In this document: positions 1-8,019 of the stretch, in pieces
Layout of the letters: every line of letters begins with the position of its first letter
How positions within the stretch are numbered: the first letter of the stretch is position 1
From: Candidatus Margulisiibacteriota bacterium
GTDB taxonomy: Bacteria; Margulisbacteria; WOR-1; JAKLHX01; JBAZKV01
NCBI GenBank assembly: GCA_041650635.1
Contig: JBAZKV010000018.1
Span: 1-32,749, forward strand
Length of the DNA stretch: 32,749 nt
Direction: 5' to 3'
Notes under the pieces: generated by a model
Database searches by the model: none
Told to the model about the DNA's origin: nothing
Seen by the model: only the letters and a program-made list of their open reading frames with translations
Program-made: the position numbers and the translations under genes

Positions 1-1
1 C

Positions 2-100
2 GACCCCGGCAGGTTCCGGATAATAGACACCGAAAAACAGAGCCAGGATGCTTCTCAGGACCAGATAAAGGGGTTTGTCCGCCAGGCGCTGGGGCTCTAG
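2..100 (+). CDS. C-terminal fragment of a probable thymidylate kinase
   Basis: An open frame runs from the window edge to a TAG at 98-100. Its 32 residues begin DPGRFRIIDTEKQSQD and end FVRQALGL. The D-P-x-R-(F/W)-x-x-I-D pattern followed by a short amphipathic helix resembles the end of thymidylate kinase (dTMP to dTDP), where this strand precedes the last helix. Only the tail is visible, so the P-loop, DR(Y/H) and LID motifs cannot be checked. It ends 10 bp before the alaS start and probably shares its transcript. The identification is an inference from a short match. Confidence 0.45.
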   Translation, partial: DPGRFRIIDTEKQSQDASQDQIKGFVRQALGL

Positions 101-110
101 AGGTTTTTTT

Positions 111-2636
111 GTGAAAGCAGGCGACATCAGGACAAAATTCCTCAAATACTTTGGCGACCGCTCGCATAGCGTTATTGCCGGTTCCTCTCTAATACCAAAA
201 GACCCAACGGTGCTTTTGACCATGGCGGGAATGCTCCAGTTCAAGCCGATCTTCCTGGGTCTTGAAAAGCCTGCGCACTCAAGAGCGACAACGGCACAAA
301 AATGCGTCCGCACCAACGACATCGAAAATGTGGGGCAAACCGCCAGACATCACACTTTTTTTGAGATGCTCGGCAATTTTTCGTTCGGGGACTACTTCAA
401 GAAGGAAGCGGTCGCTTTTGCCTGGGAACTTTTGACAAAGGAGTTCAACATAGACAAAAGCAGGCTGTATATTGCCGTCTACGAAAAAGACGCCGAGTCA
501 GAAGATATCTGGAAAAAGGACATGGGCGTCCCGGCCGGGCGCTTGATCAGGCTGGGCGAGGACAACAATTTCTGGTCCGCCGGCCCCACGGGCCCATGCG
601 GCCCCTGTTCCGAGATCTACTATGATCTGGGGCAGGAGCAGGGCTGCGGCAAAAAGGAATGCGCCCCGGGCTGCGACTGCGACAGGTTCCTTGAGATCTG
701 GAACCTGGTGTTCATGGAATTTAACCGGGACGAAAGCGGCACACTTACGCCTCTCCCAAAAAAGAACATCGATACGGGAATGGGGCTTGAGAGAATAGCC
801 TCGGTGCTCCAGGATGTCAAGACAAACTTTGACACCGACCTGTTCCGGGAAATGCTCAAAGAGATCCGCATTAGGTCCGGCAAAGACTCTGTCATAACCC
901 AGGTTTCCCAGCGCGTTATCGCCGACCATGTAAGGGCAGCGGTCCATCTTATAAGCGACGGGCTAACCCCGGCAAACGAGGGCAGGAATTACATACTGAG
1001 GCGCATCCTGAGAAGGGCCCTGCTTCACGGCAAAAAGCTCGGGATAGCCTCCCCGTTTTTGAACGAACTGTCGCAAATACAGATAGGTTCGGACAAAGGT
1101 TTTTATCCGGAACTGGAAAAGAATGCAGCGCTAATAAAGAAGACGATCCTGGATGAAGAGGTCAGCTTTGGGCGGACCATAGAGCAGGGGGCCTCTCAGC
1201 TTGAAGCCATGATAAAGAGGGCATCTTCCGGCATCATTAAGGGCAGCGATGCTTTCAAGCTCTACGATACTTACGGGTTTCCGCTGGAACTTACAAAAGA
1301 AGTTGCAAAGGAAAGAGGCTTTTCGGTTGACCAGGCGGGTTTTGAAAAAGAGATGGGACGCCAGAAAGAGACCAGCAGGTCGCATGCATCAAAAAAATTC
1401 GCTCTGGGAAAGATACCTCAGGTAAAAGGCTATCCTTCCACTGTCTTTACGGGCTATGATGAGACTGAAACGGAGGCCCTTGTACTGGGGACTATAGACG
1501 GCTATCTTATACTTGACCGCAGCCCCTTTTATGTCGAATCCGGAGGACAGGACAGCGACAGAGGAACTATCATAGTAGAAAAGAACGCTCTGGAAGTGAG
1601 TTCTTTGATAAAGACAGCGGAGGGTGTCATTCTGCACGGCATATCAGGCGATCTTATTCCGGCAAAAGGGGAAAAGGTAAGAGCGGCGGTGGACAAGCAG
1701 ATCAGATCGCTCATTTCCGCGCACCACACCTCCACACATCTTCTTCACCGCGCTCTGCAGGAAGTAGCCGGCAGCTCCGCTCAACAAAAAGGCTCTTCGG
1801 TAACATCCGAAAAGTTCAGGTTCGACTTTGTGAGCGGTTCCCAGATAAGGTCGGAAGACCTTAAAAAGCTCGAGGATATCGTAAACGAAAAAATAAAAGA
1901 GGCTCTCCCGGTCAAAACCGAGGTAACATCCCTTGAGGAGGCAAAAAAGGCCGGAGCAAAAGCCCTGTTCGGGGAAAAATATGCCGGCACCGTCAGGATG
2001 ATAAGGATAGGGGACTTTAGCCTTGAGCTGTGCGGAGGCACACATGTCAAGAATACCTCCGAGATCGCTTTGTTCAGGATAGTAAAGGAAAGCGCCGTTT
2101 CTGCCGGCATACGCAGGATAGAGGCTGTCAGCGGCAGAGCGGCTCTCGCATACGAAGAAGCAAGAAAAGAGGAAGAAAGCAGAAAGGCGCAGGAGGCCGG
2201 ACAAAAGGAAAAAGCAAAGCTGCAGGCCGCCGCACTTGAAAAAGAAAGCGCCTTAAAGGCCGCTGAACTTGCGGAGAACAGAGAAAGCATCGGTGGTGCC
2301 AATTTTGTTTTCGGGCTTTTCAGAGGATATGACCACTCGATCTTGAAGAGCATGACCGACATCATAAAGAGCAGCGTCCCGTGCGCTCTGGTGCTTCTGT
2401 CAAGCGTTGCGGAAGAGGATAACAAGGTGAGCATGGTTGCTGCGGCCTCTTTGGAAGCTGCAAAAAGAGGGCTTTCAGCCGATAAACTGCTCAAAGCGGT
2501 GCTTTCTACAACAGGAGGCAGAGGCGGAGGAAAAGAACTGCTGGCGCAGGGAGGCTTTACCGACTCGTCAAAAGCGCAGGAGATAAAGCGGGCCGCACTG
2601 GAGTTCATAAACAAAAATGCGAACCCTGGGGATTGA
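111..2636 (+). CDS. alaS: Alanine--tRNA ligase (AlaRS)
   Basis: This class II synthetase charges tRNA-Ala in the cytoplasm and edits mischarged Ser/Gly. I choose GTG 111, which gives MKAGDIRTKFLKYF and 841 residues. It has an AGAGG Shine-Dalgarno at 99-103, 7 nt upstream, and matches the family N-terminus; an in-frame start further upstream would add family-atypical residues. The aminoacylation domain shows KCVRTNDIENVG and HHTFFEMLGNFSFGDYFK. The editing domain has the zinc motif HHTSTHLLH with the later CGGTH cysteine. A coiled-coil linker leads to a C-Ala domain with GGRGGGKELLAQGG. Length is normal for bacteria (about 840-880). It overlaps ruvX by 20 bp and heads the alaS-ruvX-mltG run, an arrangement in which alaS and ruvX are adjacent in many bacteria. 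Confidence 0.98.
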   Translation: MKAGDIRTKFLKYFGDRSHSVIAGSSLIPKDPTVLLTMAGMLQFKPIFLGLEKPAHSRATTAQKCVRTNDIENVGQTARHHTFFEMLGNFSFGDYFKKEAVAFAWELLTKEFNIDKSRLYIAVYEKDAESEDIWKKDMGVPAGRLIRLGEDNNFWSAGPTGPCGPCSEIYYDLGQEQGCGKKECAPGCDCDRFLEIWNLVFMEFNRDESGTLTPLPKKNIDTGMGLERIASVLQDVKTNFDTDLFREMLKEIRIRSGKDSVITQVSQRVIADHVRAAVHLISDGLTPANEGRNYILRRILRRALLHGKKLGIASPFLNELSQIQIGSDKGFYPELEKNAALIKKTILDEEVSFGRTIEQGASQLEAMIKRASSGIIKGSDAFKLYDTYGFPLELTKEVAKERGFSVDQAGFEKEMGRQKETSRSHASKKFALGKIPQVKGYPSTVFTGYDETETEALVLGTIDGYLILDRSPFYVESGGQDSDRGTIIVEKNALEVSSLIKTAEGVILHGISGDLIPAKGEKVRAAVDKQIRSLISAHHTSTHLLHRALQEVAGSSAQQKGSSVTSEKFRFDFVSGSQIRSEDLKKLEDIVNEKIKEALPVKTEVTSLEEAKKAGAKALFGEKYAGTVRMIRIGDFSLELCGGTHVKNTSEIALFRIVKESAVSAGIRRIEAVSGRAALAYEEARKEEESRKAQEAGQKEKAKLQAAALEKESALKAAELAENRESIGGANFVFGLFRGYDHSILKSMTDIIKSSVPCALVLLSSVAEEDNKVSMVAAASLEAAKRGLSADKLLKAVLSTTGGRGGGKELLAQGGFTDSSKAQEIKRAALEFINKNANPGD

Positions 2637-3045
2637 TCTAGGCAATAAGAGGGTGGGAATAGCGGTATCCGACCCGCTTGGCCTTACAGCACAGCCGCTG
2701 GAAGTATTTCCCAATAACAGAGGGCTTATTAAAAAGATCAGGGAGATCTGCAGAGAAAAAGAGGTTTCTTTGATCATTCTTGGTCTTCCCAGGAGCCTTT
2801 CGGGAGAGCTCAACGATGCGGCGCAAAAGGCCTCCGCGTTCTCGGAAAAACTAAAAAAAGAGCTTGGTATACCGGTAGAGCTTTATGATGAGAGGTTTTC
2901 AACCTCTATAGCCTGGAACAACTTTAGGCAAACAGGGGTGTCTCAGAAAAAGGGCAGGGGCTCCATAGACAAAATGGCGGCCGCGGTCATATTATCGGAC
3001 TACCTGGACAGGAAAAGAAATGAAGGAAATAAAACAGGTATTTGA
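2617..3045 (+). CDS. ruvX: RuvX/YqgF-family putative Holliday junction resolvase (pre-16S rRNA nuclease)
   Basis: This 142-residue RNase H-fold protein belongs to the YqgF/RuvX family, which is implicated in Holliday junction resolution and in 16S rRNA 5' maturation. The N-terminal RTLGIDLGNKRVGIAVSD carries the first catalytic Asp. ILGLPRSLSGE is the second conserved block, DERFST contains the conserved Asp/Glu, and the last helix RGSIDKMAAAVILSDYL supplies the final Asp. All expected acidic residues are present and the length is typical. The ATG lies inside the 3' end of alaS (20-bp overlap), and its own 3' end overlaps mltG by 26 bp, so translation of the three genes is probably coupled. 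Confidence 0.95.
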   Translation: MRTLGIDLGNKRVGIAVSDPLGLTAQPLEVFPNNRGLIKKIREICREKEVSLIILGLPRSLSGELNDAAQKASAFSEKLKKELGIPVELYDERFSTSIAWNNFRQTGVSQKKGRGSIDKMAAAVILSDYLDRKRNEGNKTGI

Positions 3046-4141
3046 CCCAATGCCACCGGTCCCGACGCTAAGGGCTCGGCTCCATTTGGGAGAAACGAAC
3101 CGGAGCCGAGCCTTTAGGCTCAGGCATCTAATAAATCCTTGGATGCTAACCGGCCTGACCGTCTTTTTGTTCTTTCTCTTTCTTGCCGATACACTCTTGC
3201 ACTCAAAAAACATGTTCGATGTTACTCCTGTTAGGGTACAGATACCCGATAATTCATCCGCAAGGGAGATCGGACAACTGCTTTTTCTGTCGGGCATAAG
3301 CGACAGGCCTTCTTCCTTCCTTGTGGCCGCAAAATTGCTCAACCTTGACTCCAGATTAAAGGCGGGCAACTACTATTTCAGCCCTTCTATGACCAATTAT
3401 TCAATACTAACGCAGCTTTCACAGGGAAGGGTGCGGGCAGGAGAGGTAAGGCTAACCGTGCCGGAGGGGAGTTCGATCTACAGGATATCAAAGATACTTG
3501 CTTCTTCCGGGGTTTGGCTGGATAGGCCTTTTAACGAGGAGGCCTTGCAGCCGGCAGGAGACAAACTAAAGCAGGGCCATGTTTTCCTTGCTTCCAACAC
3601 AACAAGGTCTTTGGAGGGATACTTGTTCCCGGACACTTATTTTATTTCCGCCAATATGAAGACGCAGGATCTAATTTCCATGATGCTTGGCCGCTTTGAA
3701 GAAGTGGTCCTGCCCGTATGGAGGTCTTCGAGGATAAAAAAGTACACTCTGCATCAGGTACTGACCATGGCCTCCATAGTGGAAAAAGAGGCCGAGACCG
3801 ATCTTGAGAGGCCCATAATAGCATCCGTTTTTTATAACCGGCTGGAAAGCGGCATGGCGCTGAGGGCGGACCCCACAGTTAAATACGCTATCCCTAATCC
3901 CACAAAAAGGGTCACCTACAGCGACCTGAAGTATCCTTCGCCTTATAACACATATCTCAATAAAGGGCTTCCTCCGGGCCCCATTTGCAATCCGGGGCTT
4001 AAGTCCATCCTTGCCGCCATCCATCCGGCAAAGACAAACTACATCTATTTTGTCTCAAACGGGGACGGCACTCATACTTTCTCGGTGGATTGGCAGGGTC
4101 ACGAGCGCGCGGTGAAAAAATTCAGGAATCTGTCAAAATGA
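3020..4141 (+). CDS. mltG: Endolytic murein transglycosylase MltG (YceG-like)
   Basis: MltG is an inner-membrane enzyme that cleaves nascent glycan strands and so sets their length during elongation. This 373-residue protein has a cytoplasmic tail (1-40), one membrane segment (about 41-59) and a periplasmic YceG domain. VPEGSS (about 148) belongs to the LysM-like part. EGYLFPDTYF (199-208) and ASIVEKEAETD (251-261) carry the catalytic block, with E255 the likely catalytic Glu. SPYNTYLNKGLPPGPICNPG and the terminal YFVSNGDGTHTFS are also family signatures. Oddly, residues 14-33 of the cytoplasmic tail are encoded by a palindromic repeat (see 3061-3118), so the tail looks like an in-frame insertion that was tolerated. 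It overlaps ruvX by 26 bp upstream. Its 3' end overlaps the convergent gene 4122-5126 by 20 bp. Confidence 0.97.
   Translation: MKEIKQVFDPMPPVPTLRARLHLGETNRSRAFRLRHLINPWMLTGLTVFLFFLFLADTLLHSKNMFDVTPVRVQIPDNSSAREIGQLLFLSGISDRPSSFLVAAKLLNLDSRLKAGNYYFSPSMTNYSILTQLSQGRVRAGEVRLTVPEGSSIYRISKILASSGVWLDRPFNEEALQPAGDKLKQGHVFLASNTTRSLEGYLFPDTYFISANMKTQDLISMMLGRFEEVVLPVWRSSRIKKYTLHQVLTMASIVEKEAETDLERPIIASVFYNRLESGMALRADPTVKYAIPNPTKRVTYSDLKYPSPYNTYLNKGLPPGPICNPGLKSILAAIHPAKTNYIYFVSNGDGTHTFSVDWQGHERAVKKFRNLSK
3061..3118. repeat. Palindromic repeat element inside the mltG coding sequence
   Basis: Positions 3068-3083 pair with 3102-3117 in a 16-bp stem (15 Watson-Crick pairs and one G-T) around an 18-nt loop. 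The left end 3061-3083 matches the 23-nt repeats at 12136-12158 (20 of 23) and, inverted, at 12889-12911. All share a CCCGACGCTAA start and a TCGGCTCC end. It is translated in frame as residues 14-33 of MltG, ahead of the membrane segment. This resembles in principle the Rickettsia palindromic elements that insert into genes, though I claim no homology to them. Confidence 0.75.
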
Positions 4142-5126
4142 GCCCGCCGTCTTTGTCCCTGATAATATGCAGGTAAAAGCCGGGCCCCCGGGTAAAAACC
4201 GGGGACTGCGCCGGCACTGTAAGAGCTTCGATGTCTATTTGATCAGTTAAAGGAATTACTTTCCCTTCAACAAAATTGTAAAAGCTGACAACCTCCCTTT
4301 TGGGAGTATATCTTGTGTATTTAAGTGAATAGACGAAATTTTCGGGATCCATTATCCAGCCCCACAGCGACACAGAATAGAATGGGGAGGCACAAAAAAA
4401 ACTTTCTTCGACATTGCCGATAGCATCGTCAAGCAACCCGTCCCGAGCAGCGGATATGACAGACTGTTCAACAAAGGCCTGCGCCGTTCCATCGGTGAAC
4501 TTCTTCTTTTTATCCAGAACAAGGAACTGACCTTCGTTCGATTTTAAAGCGGAAGGAATGAAAAAGGTTGCAGGCAGTGGTGTCTCCACGGCATAGGATG
4601 GAGCAACAACCTTAGTTGAATCAGCTCCGAGCAGCAGGAACCTATTCTGCCAAAGAAATGCCTCCGTTGCCTCAACAAAAACACCGCTAAAGTTGGCGAA
4701 CCTGAGCCCCAGATACTCTCTGGCTTTTTTTATGTCTTTTTCAAAATAAGTGTGCGTATCATAAGAAAGACGCTCTTTCAACTCATATTCCAGAAGACCT
4801 GTAAGATTTCCTGCCTGCACATGATGCCCACTTTGATAGTGCACACCGATCAATCCGGCGCTCATAAGCCCTTCGGAGTACCGGGCTGTGGAACAGACAG
4901 ACGGCCTTGCTGGGCAATTTTTGCTCCTTTGTATCGTCGAGCGCACCACGCTCCTGCAGGGCAGGTCGGGTTTTGCGATCGAAAGGCTAGCCCTCTGGAC
5001 ATCTGCATCTTTCATGTTAAAAAGCTGATGGATGGGACCCGAGGTCATAAGGCTCTGTCTGCTCCTCATAGCTGAGGACACGGCGTAATTATGCCTAAGT
5101 ACTCTAATGGATGATAAAAAGCTCAT
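4122..5126 (-). CDS. Hypothetical protein, 334 aa, no family recognised
   Basis: A long open frame lies downstream of guaA on the same strand, separated by 39 bp, and it overlaps the convergent end of mltG by 20 bp. I do not recognise the product. There is no signal peptide, no membrane segment and no obvious catalytic motif. The first 90 residues are rich in Ser, Arg and Cys. The remainder looks like an ordinary globular protein, with patterns such as FANFSGVFVEATEAFLWQNR (about 145-164) and a beta-rich C-terminus ending FYLHIIRDKDGGLILTDS. No Shine-Dalgarno sequence precedes the ATG at 5126, so the true start could be internal, for example the Met before SAGLIGVHYQSGHH. It could be co-transcribed with guaA, or be a lineage-specific insertion between guaA and mltG. 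Confidence 0.7.
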   Translation of the reverse strand: MSFLSSIRVLRHNYAVSSAMRSRQSLMTSGPIHQLFNMKDADVQRASLSIAKPDLPCRSVVRSTIQRSKNCPARPSVCSTARYSEGLMSAGLIGVHYQSGHHVQAGNLTGLLEYELKERLSYDTHTYFEKDIKKAREYLGLRFANFSGVFVEATEAFLWQNRFLLLGADSTKVVAPSYAVETPLPATFFIPSALKSNEGQFLVLDKKKKFTDGTAQAFVEQSVISAARDGLLDDAIGNVEESFFCASPFYSVSLWGWIMDPENFVYSLKYTRYTPKREVVSFYNFVEGKVIPLTDQIDIEALTVPAQSPVFTRGPGFYLHIIRDKDGGLILTDS

Positions 5127-5165
5127 ATCGGCTTATCGCTCAGCTAGGAAGACGATTTCAGGCGG

Positions 5166-6722
5166 CTATTCCCACTCTATGGTCGAGGGCGGCTTTGAGG
5201 ATATATCATACACCACGCGGTTTATCTCGGGCGTTTCATTTATTATGCGGCTTGATATTTTTTCAAGGAGTTCATACGGCAGTTTGGCCCAGTCCGCGGT
5301 CATGGCGTCATTAGAGGTCACAGCGCGGATCGCGATAGTGTTAAGATAGGTCCTTTTGTCGCCCATGACCCCGACGGTTCGTATGGGAAGCAGTACCGCA
5401 AAGGACTGCCAGACCTTATTGTAAAACCCCGCCTTTTTTATTTCCGTGACAACTATGTCATCAACATCCTGAAGTATCCTAACCCTGTCCCGGTTAAGTT
5501 CGCCTATTATCCTTATGGCAAGCCCTGGTCCGGGGAACGGCTGCCGCGAGATTATTTCTTCGGCAATACCCATCTCTCTGCCGAGTTTTCTAACCTCATC
5601 CTTGAACAGTTTCCTCAATGGTTCAATAAGTTTGAACTTCATCTTTTCGGGAAGGCCGCCGACATTGTGGTGGGTCTTTATTCTGGCAGCCGTTGAAGCG
5701 GACTTGCCTGAGCCCTTAAAAGCGCTCTCTATCACATCAGGATAAAGCGTTCCCTGGGCAAGAAACGGAATGGCCCCAAGTTTTTTGGCTTCTGCTTCGA
5801 ACGTGTAAATGAACTCGTTGCCGATTATGTGGCGTTTTTTTTCCGGGTCAGTGACGCCTTTAAGCTTTTCATAAAACTTTTCCGAAGCGTCTATGTAGAT
5901 TATCTTTATCTTAAAATGCTTTTCAAACATCTCTTTTATCTTTTTGGCCTCATCCTTCCTCATAAAGCCCTGGTCTATGAACATGCAGGTCAGCTGGTCG
6001 CCGACGGCTCTGTGGACAAGAACTGCCACAGTGGTAGAATCGACCCCTCCGGAAAGGGCGCAGAGTATCTTGTTTTTACCGACGGTAGAGCGTATCTTTT
6101 CGGTCTGGCGCTCGATAAAGGATTTGGTGGTCCAGGTTGCCTGGCAGTTGCAGATTATATAGACAAAATTCTTTATTATCTCGTCTCCGTGCTCTGTATG
6201 AATGACCTCCGGATGGAACTGTACCGCATAGAGCTTCTTTTCGATATTGCCGATCGCGGCCGTGGGGGTGTTTAGTGAATGCGCCATCATCTTAAAACCT
6301 TCCGGCACCTTTTCCACGCTGTCTCCGTGGCTCATCCAGCAGTTTATCTGCAGAGGAAGCCCCGCAAAAAGATTGGTATGATCATCGATGTTGAGGGGGG
6401 TTTTGCCGTATTCTTTGGCATCAGCAGCTTTGACCTCTCCTCCGAGTTCTTTTGCCATCAGCTGCATCCCGTAGCAGATACCCAGAATCGGAATGCCGCT
6501 TTCCCATATCCTCGGGTCCAACTTTGGAGCATCCTTGTCATAGACACTGTTGGGACCGCCCGAAAGGATTATCCCTTTCACTTCTCTTTTCTTCAATTCT
6601 TCGAGCGGGGTTGAGTAGGGGAGCACCTCCGAATAAACATTGCACTCGCGGACCCTTCTTGCTATCAGCATGCTGTACTGCGCGCCAAAGTCAAGGACTA
6701 CTATGAGGTCGTGCTTTTTCAT
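5166..6722 (-). CDS. guaA: GMP synthase (glutamine-hydrolysing)
   Basis: GuaA converts XMP to GMP using ATP and glutamine, the last step of guanine nucleotide synthesis. This 518-residue protein has both domains. The class I amidotransferase domain has C83 in GICYGMQ and H170/E172 in AVQFHPEV. The ATP pyrophosphatase domain has its P-loop SGGVDST at 224-230. The dimerisation domain has RQPFPGPGLAIRIIGE and the family-typical end VYDISSKPPSTIEWE. Length and motifs are complete. ATG 6722 is preceded by an extended -10 (6734-6742) that would place transcription start only about 5 nt upstream. No Shine-Dalgarno sequence is present, so it looks nearly leaderless. Its partner enzyme guaB3 is about 1.3 kb away on the same strand but in a separate unit. 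Confidence 0.98.
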   Translation of the reverse strand: MKKHDLIVVLDFGAQYSMLIARRVRECNVYSEVLPYSTPLEELKKREVKGIILSGGPNSVYDKDAPKLDPRIWESGIPILGICYGMQLMAKELGGEVKAADAKEYGKTPLNIDDHTNLFAGLPLQINCWMSHGDSVEKVPEGFKMMAHSLNTPTAAIGNIEKKLYAVQFHPEVIHTEHGDEIIKNFVYIICNCQATWTTKSFIERQTEKIRSTVGKNKILCALSGGVDSTTVAVLVHRAVGDQLTCMFIDQGFMRKDEAKKIKEMFEKHFKIKIIYIDASEKFYEKLKGVTDPEKKRHIIGNEFIYTFEAEAKKLGAIPFLAQGTLYPDVIESAFKGSGKSASTAARIKTHHNVGGLPEKMKFKLIEPLRKLFKDEVRKLGREMGIAEEIISRQPFPGPGLAIRIIGELNRDRVRILQDVDDIVVTEIKKAGFYNKVWQSFAVLLPIRTVGVMGDKRTYLNTIAIRAVTSNDAMTADWAKLPYELLEKISSRIINETPEINRVVYDISSKPPSTIEWE

Positions 6723-6733
6723 GGATTTAGTTA

Positions 6734-6742
6734 ATTATATCA
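6734..6742 (-). promoter_or_regulatory. Extended -10 promoter of guaA
   Basis: On the minus strand the sequence reads TGATATAAT: the TG of an extended -10, one base, then a consensus TATAAT at 6739-6734. Normal spacing puts +1 near 6727, leaving a leader of about five bases (AATCC) before the ATG. No convincing -35 is seen. Confidence 0.7.
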
Positions 6743-6750
6743 CAAGAATA

Positions 6751-6756
6751 TATAAT
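6751..6756 (+). promoter_or_regulatory. Possible -10 for the aldose-1-epimerase-like gene
   Basis: A plus-strand TATAAT lies 63 bp before the ATG at 6820, with no clear -35 and no TG extension. It is back to back with the guaA promoter, so the two could compete. The call rests on this one hexamer. Confidence 0.35.
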
Positions 6757-6819
6757 GAAATTCCGCAGTAAAGCGGTCGATATCCGTTTGTCGGCAAATC
6801 CACAAAAGGAGCTTAAGAT

Positions 6820-7938
6820 ATGGGCGCTTCACACAAAGTTTCGGAGATTGGAAGTTTAAGGTTCCACAGCCTGACCGTTCCGCAAAACGGAAACAGGCCC
6901 GGGATATTTTCGGTCAACATCTGCGAACGCGGTTTCATAATTAATTCCGAAATGGCAAGGCTGGGAGCATCAGATATTGAACTCCTGAAGGGACAAAGCG
7001 ATCTCCAAATAGCAGGAGCTTTTAATGAGGATCCAAACGCAAGGCTTTCCGCCATGAACAGCATCCTCATGGCACCCTGGGCTAACAGGATGATAGGTCC
7101 TGTTGTAGATGCTCGTGGTCTGACAAATGTGGAAGTCTCCTTTATGGGACAGAGAAGGCTTGTCCCAACCAATTTCGAAGATACCTACAGGCTGCACGGA
7201 CTGGCTTATGCCAACGAGTATCACGATATATGGGCTCACGACCTGCCTTCGGGAGGAATAGCTCTCACCGGCATTACAGAAATATCAAGTGACCAGTGGT
7301 TTTCAGATCTTTGGCTAAGGCACAGCATTGGGCTCAATAACGGAATAATGTTCAGGATCGTGAATGTTAAGAACATAGGACAGCAGCCGGCCCCCGTGTC
7401 CGTAGGCGAGCATCCGTATTTCCGCATACCTGAAGGGCAGGACCGCGGCCTGATCTCCATGCAACTTCCCGGTGTTGCTACAATACGCCTTGGGCAGGAC
7501 GGGAATCCAGACTTTGACACTAACCCCCTAATGCCTATTCGGGAAACTGCTTTTTGGGGGCTTGCAGCGGGCTTTAAGAATCTCGGAGATCTCAATTTGA
7601 ACAACAGTTTTTTGCTCCACCCGGAAATGGGTGTAGTGTCGGGCGACGCGGGAGTTTTATTTGGACAGGCGGGATACGGCATTTTTCTTTCCTCGCCGAC
7701 ATACGGGGATACCGTTAACGTTGTACATGCGTTTGCCCCGCTGGGCACTTCACATCCCGCTGACGGCAAGGCAGTAGCGCTGGAATTGCAGGGAAATTAT
7801 CTTGCTCCTCTGCATCCCATCTGGGAAGTGTATTCCCCGTTAAGAGGAGTCTCGGGAATGCATCCAAGCAGCATGAAGATCCTTGAACCCGGAGATGAGA
7901 TGACATGGAGTGTTACTCACACGGTTAGAGGACTATAA
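6820..7938 (+). CDS. Aldose 1-epimerase (galactose mutarotase-like) family protein
   Basis: This 372-residue protein of the GalM-like beta-sandwich fold interconverts sugar anomers or binds sugars. It shows the family landmarks: APWANRM (about 86-92, substrate-binding Arg), YRLHGLAY (about 127-134, His), and VGEHPYFRIP (about 195-204, second catalytic His). A candidate for the C-terminal catalytic Glu lies in VALELQGNYLAPLHP. It has no signal peptide, so it is probably cytoplasmic. The start is supported by an AAAGGAG Shine-Dalgarno eight bases upstream. It stands alone, divergent from guaA and convergent with guaB3, and ends in a hairpin terminator. The exact substrate cannot be read from the sequence, since the family also includes glucose-6-phosphate epimerases. 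Confidence 0.88.
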   Translation: MGASHKVSEIGSLRFHSLTVPQNGNRPGIFSVNICERGFIINSEMARLGASDIELLKGQSDLQIAGAFNEDPNARLSAMNSILMAPWANRMIGPVVDARGLTNVEVSFMGQRRLVPTNFEDTYRLHGLAYANEYHDIWAHDLPSGGIALTGITEISSDQWFSDLWLRHSIGLNNGIMFRIVNVKNIGQQPAPVSVGEHPYFRIPEGQDRGLISMQLPGVATIRLGQDGNPDFDTNPLMPIRETAFWGLAAGFKNLGDLNLNNSFLLHPEMGVVSGDAGVLFGQAGYGIFLSSPTYGDTVNVVHAFAPLGTSHPADGKAVALELQGNYLAPLHPIWEVYSPLRGVSGMHPSSMKILEPGDEMTWSVTHTVRGL

Positions 7939-7967
7939 TACCGTCATTATTTAGACAAATAAAAGTT

Positions 7968-7993
7968 AAGCCTGCACTTTAAGGTGCAGGCTT
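7968..7993. terminator. Hairpin terminator, probably bidirectional
   Basis: AAGCCTGCAC at 7968-7977 pairs perfectly with GTGCAGGCTT at 7984-7993 around a 6-nt loop. It lies between the convergent ends of the epimerase-like gene (7938) and guaB3 (8020). The plus side is followed by ATTATTT. On the minus side the flank reads AACTTTTATTT. It may therefore serve both genes. Confidence 0.75.
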
Positions 7994-8019
7994 ATTATTT
8001 GATCCGATCTATGCCTTTA

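Noticed and set aside
1781..2614. Long antisense open frame (277 codons) within alaS
   Set aside because: It is opposite the well-conserved C-terminal half of AlaRS. Its Ser/Ala/Phe-rich composition is what the complement of such coding DNA gives, and it has no family features or ribosome site.
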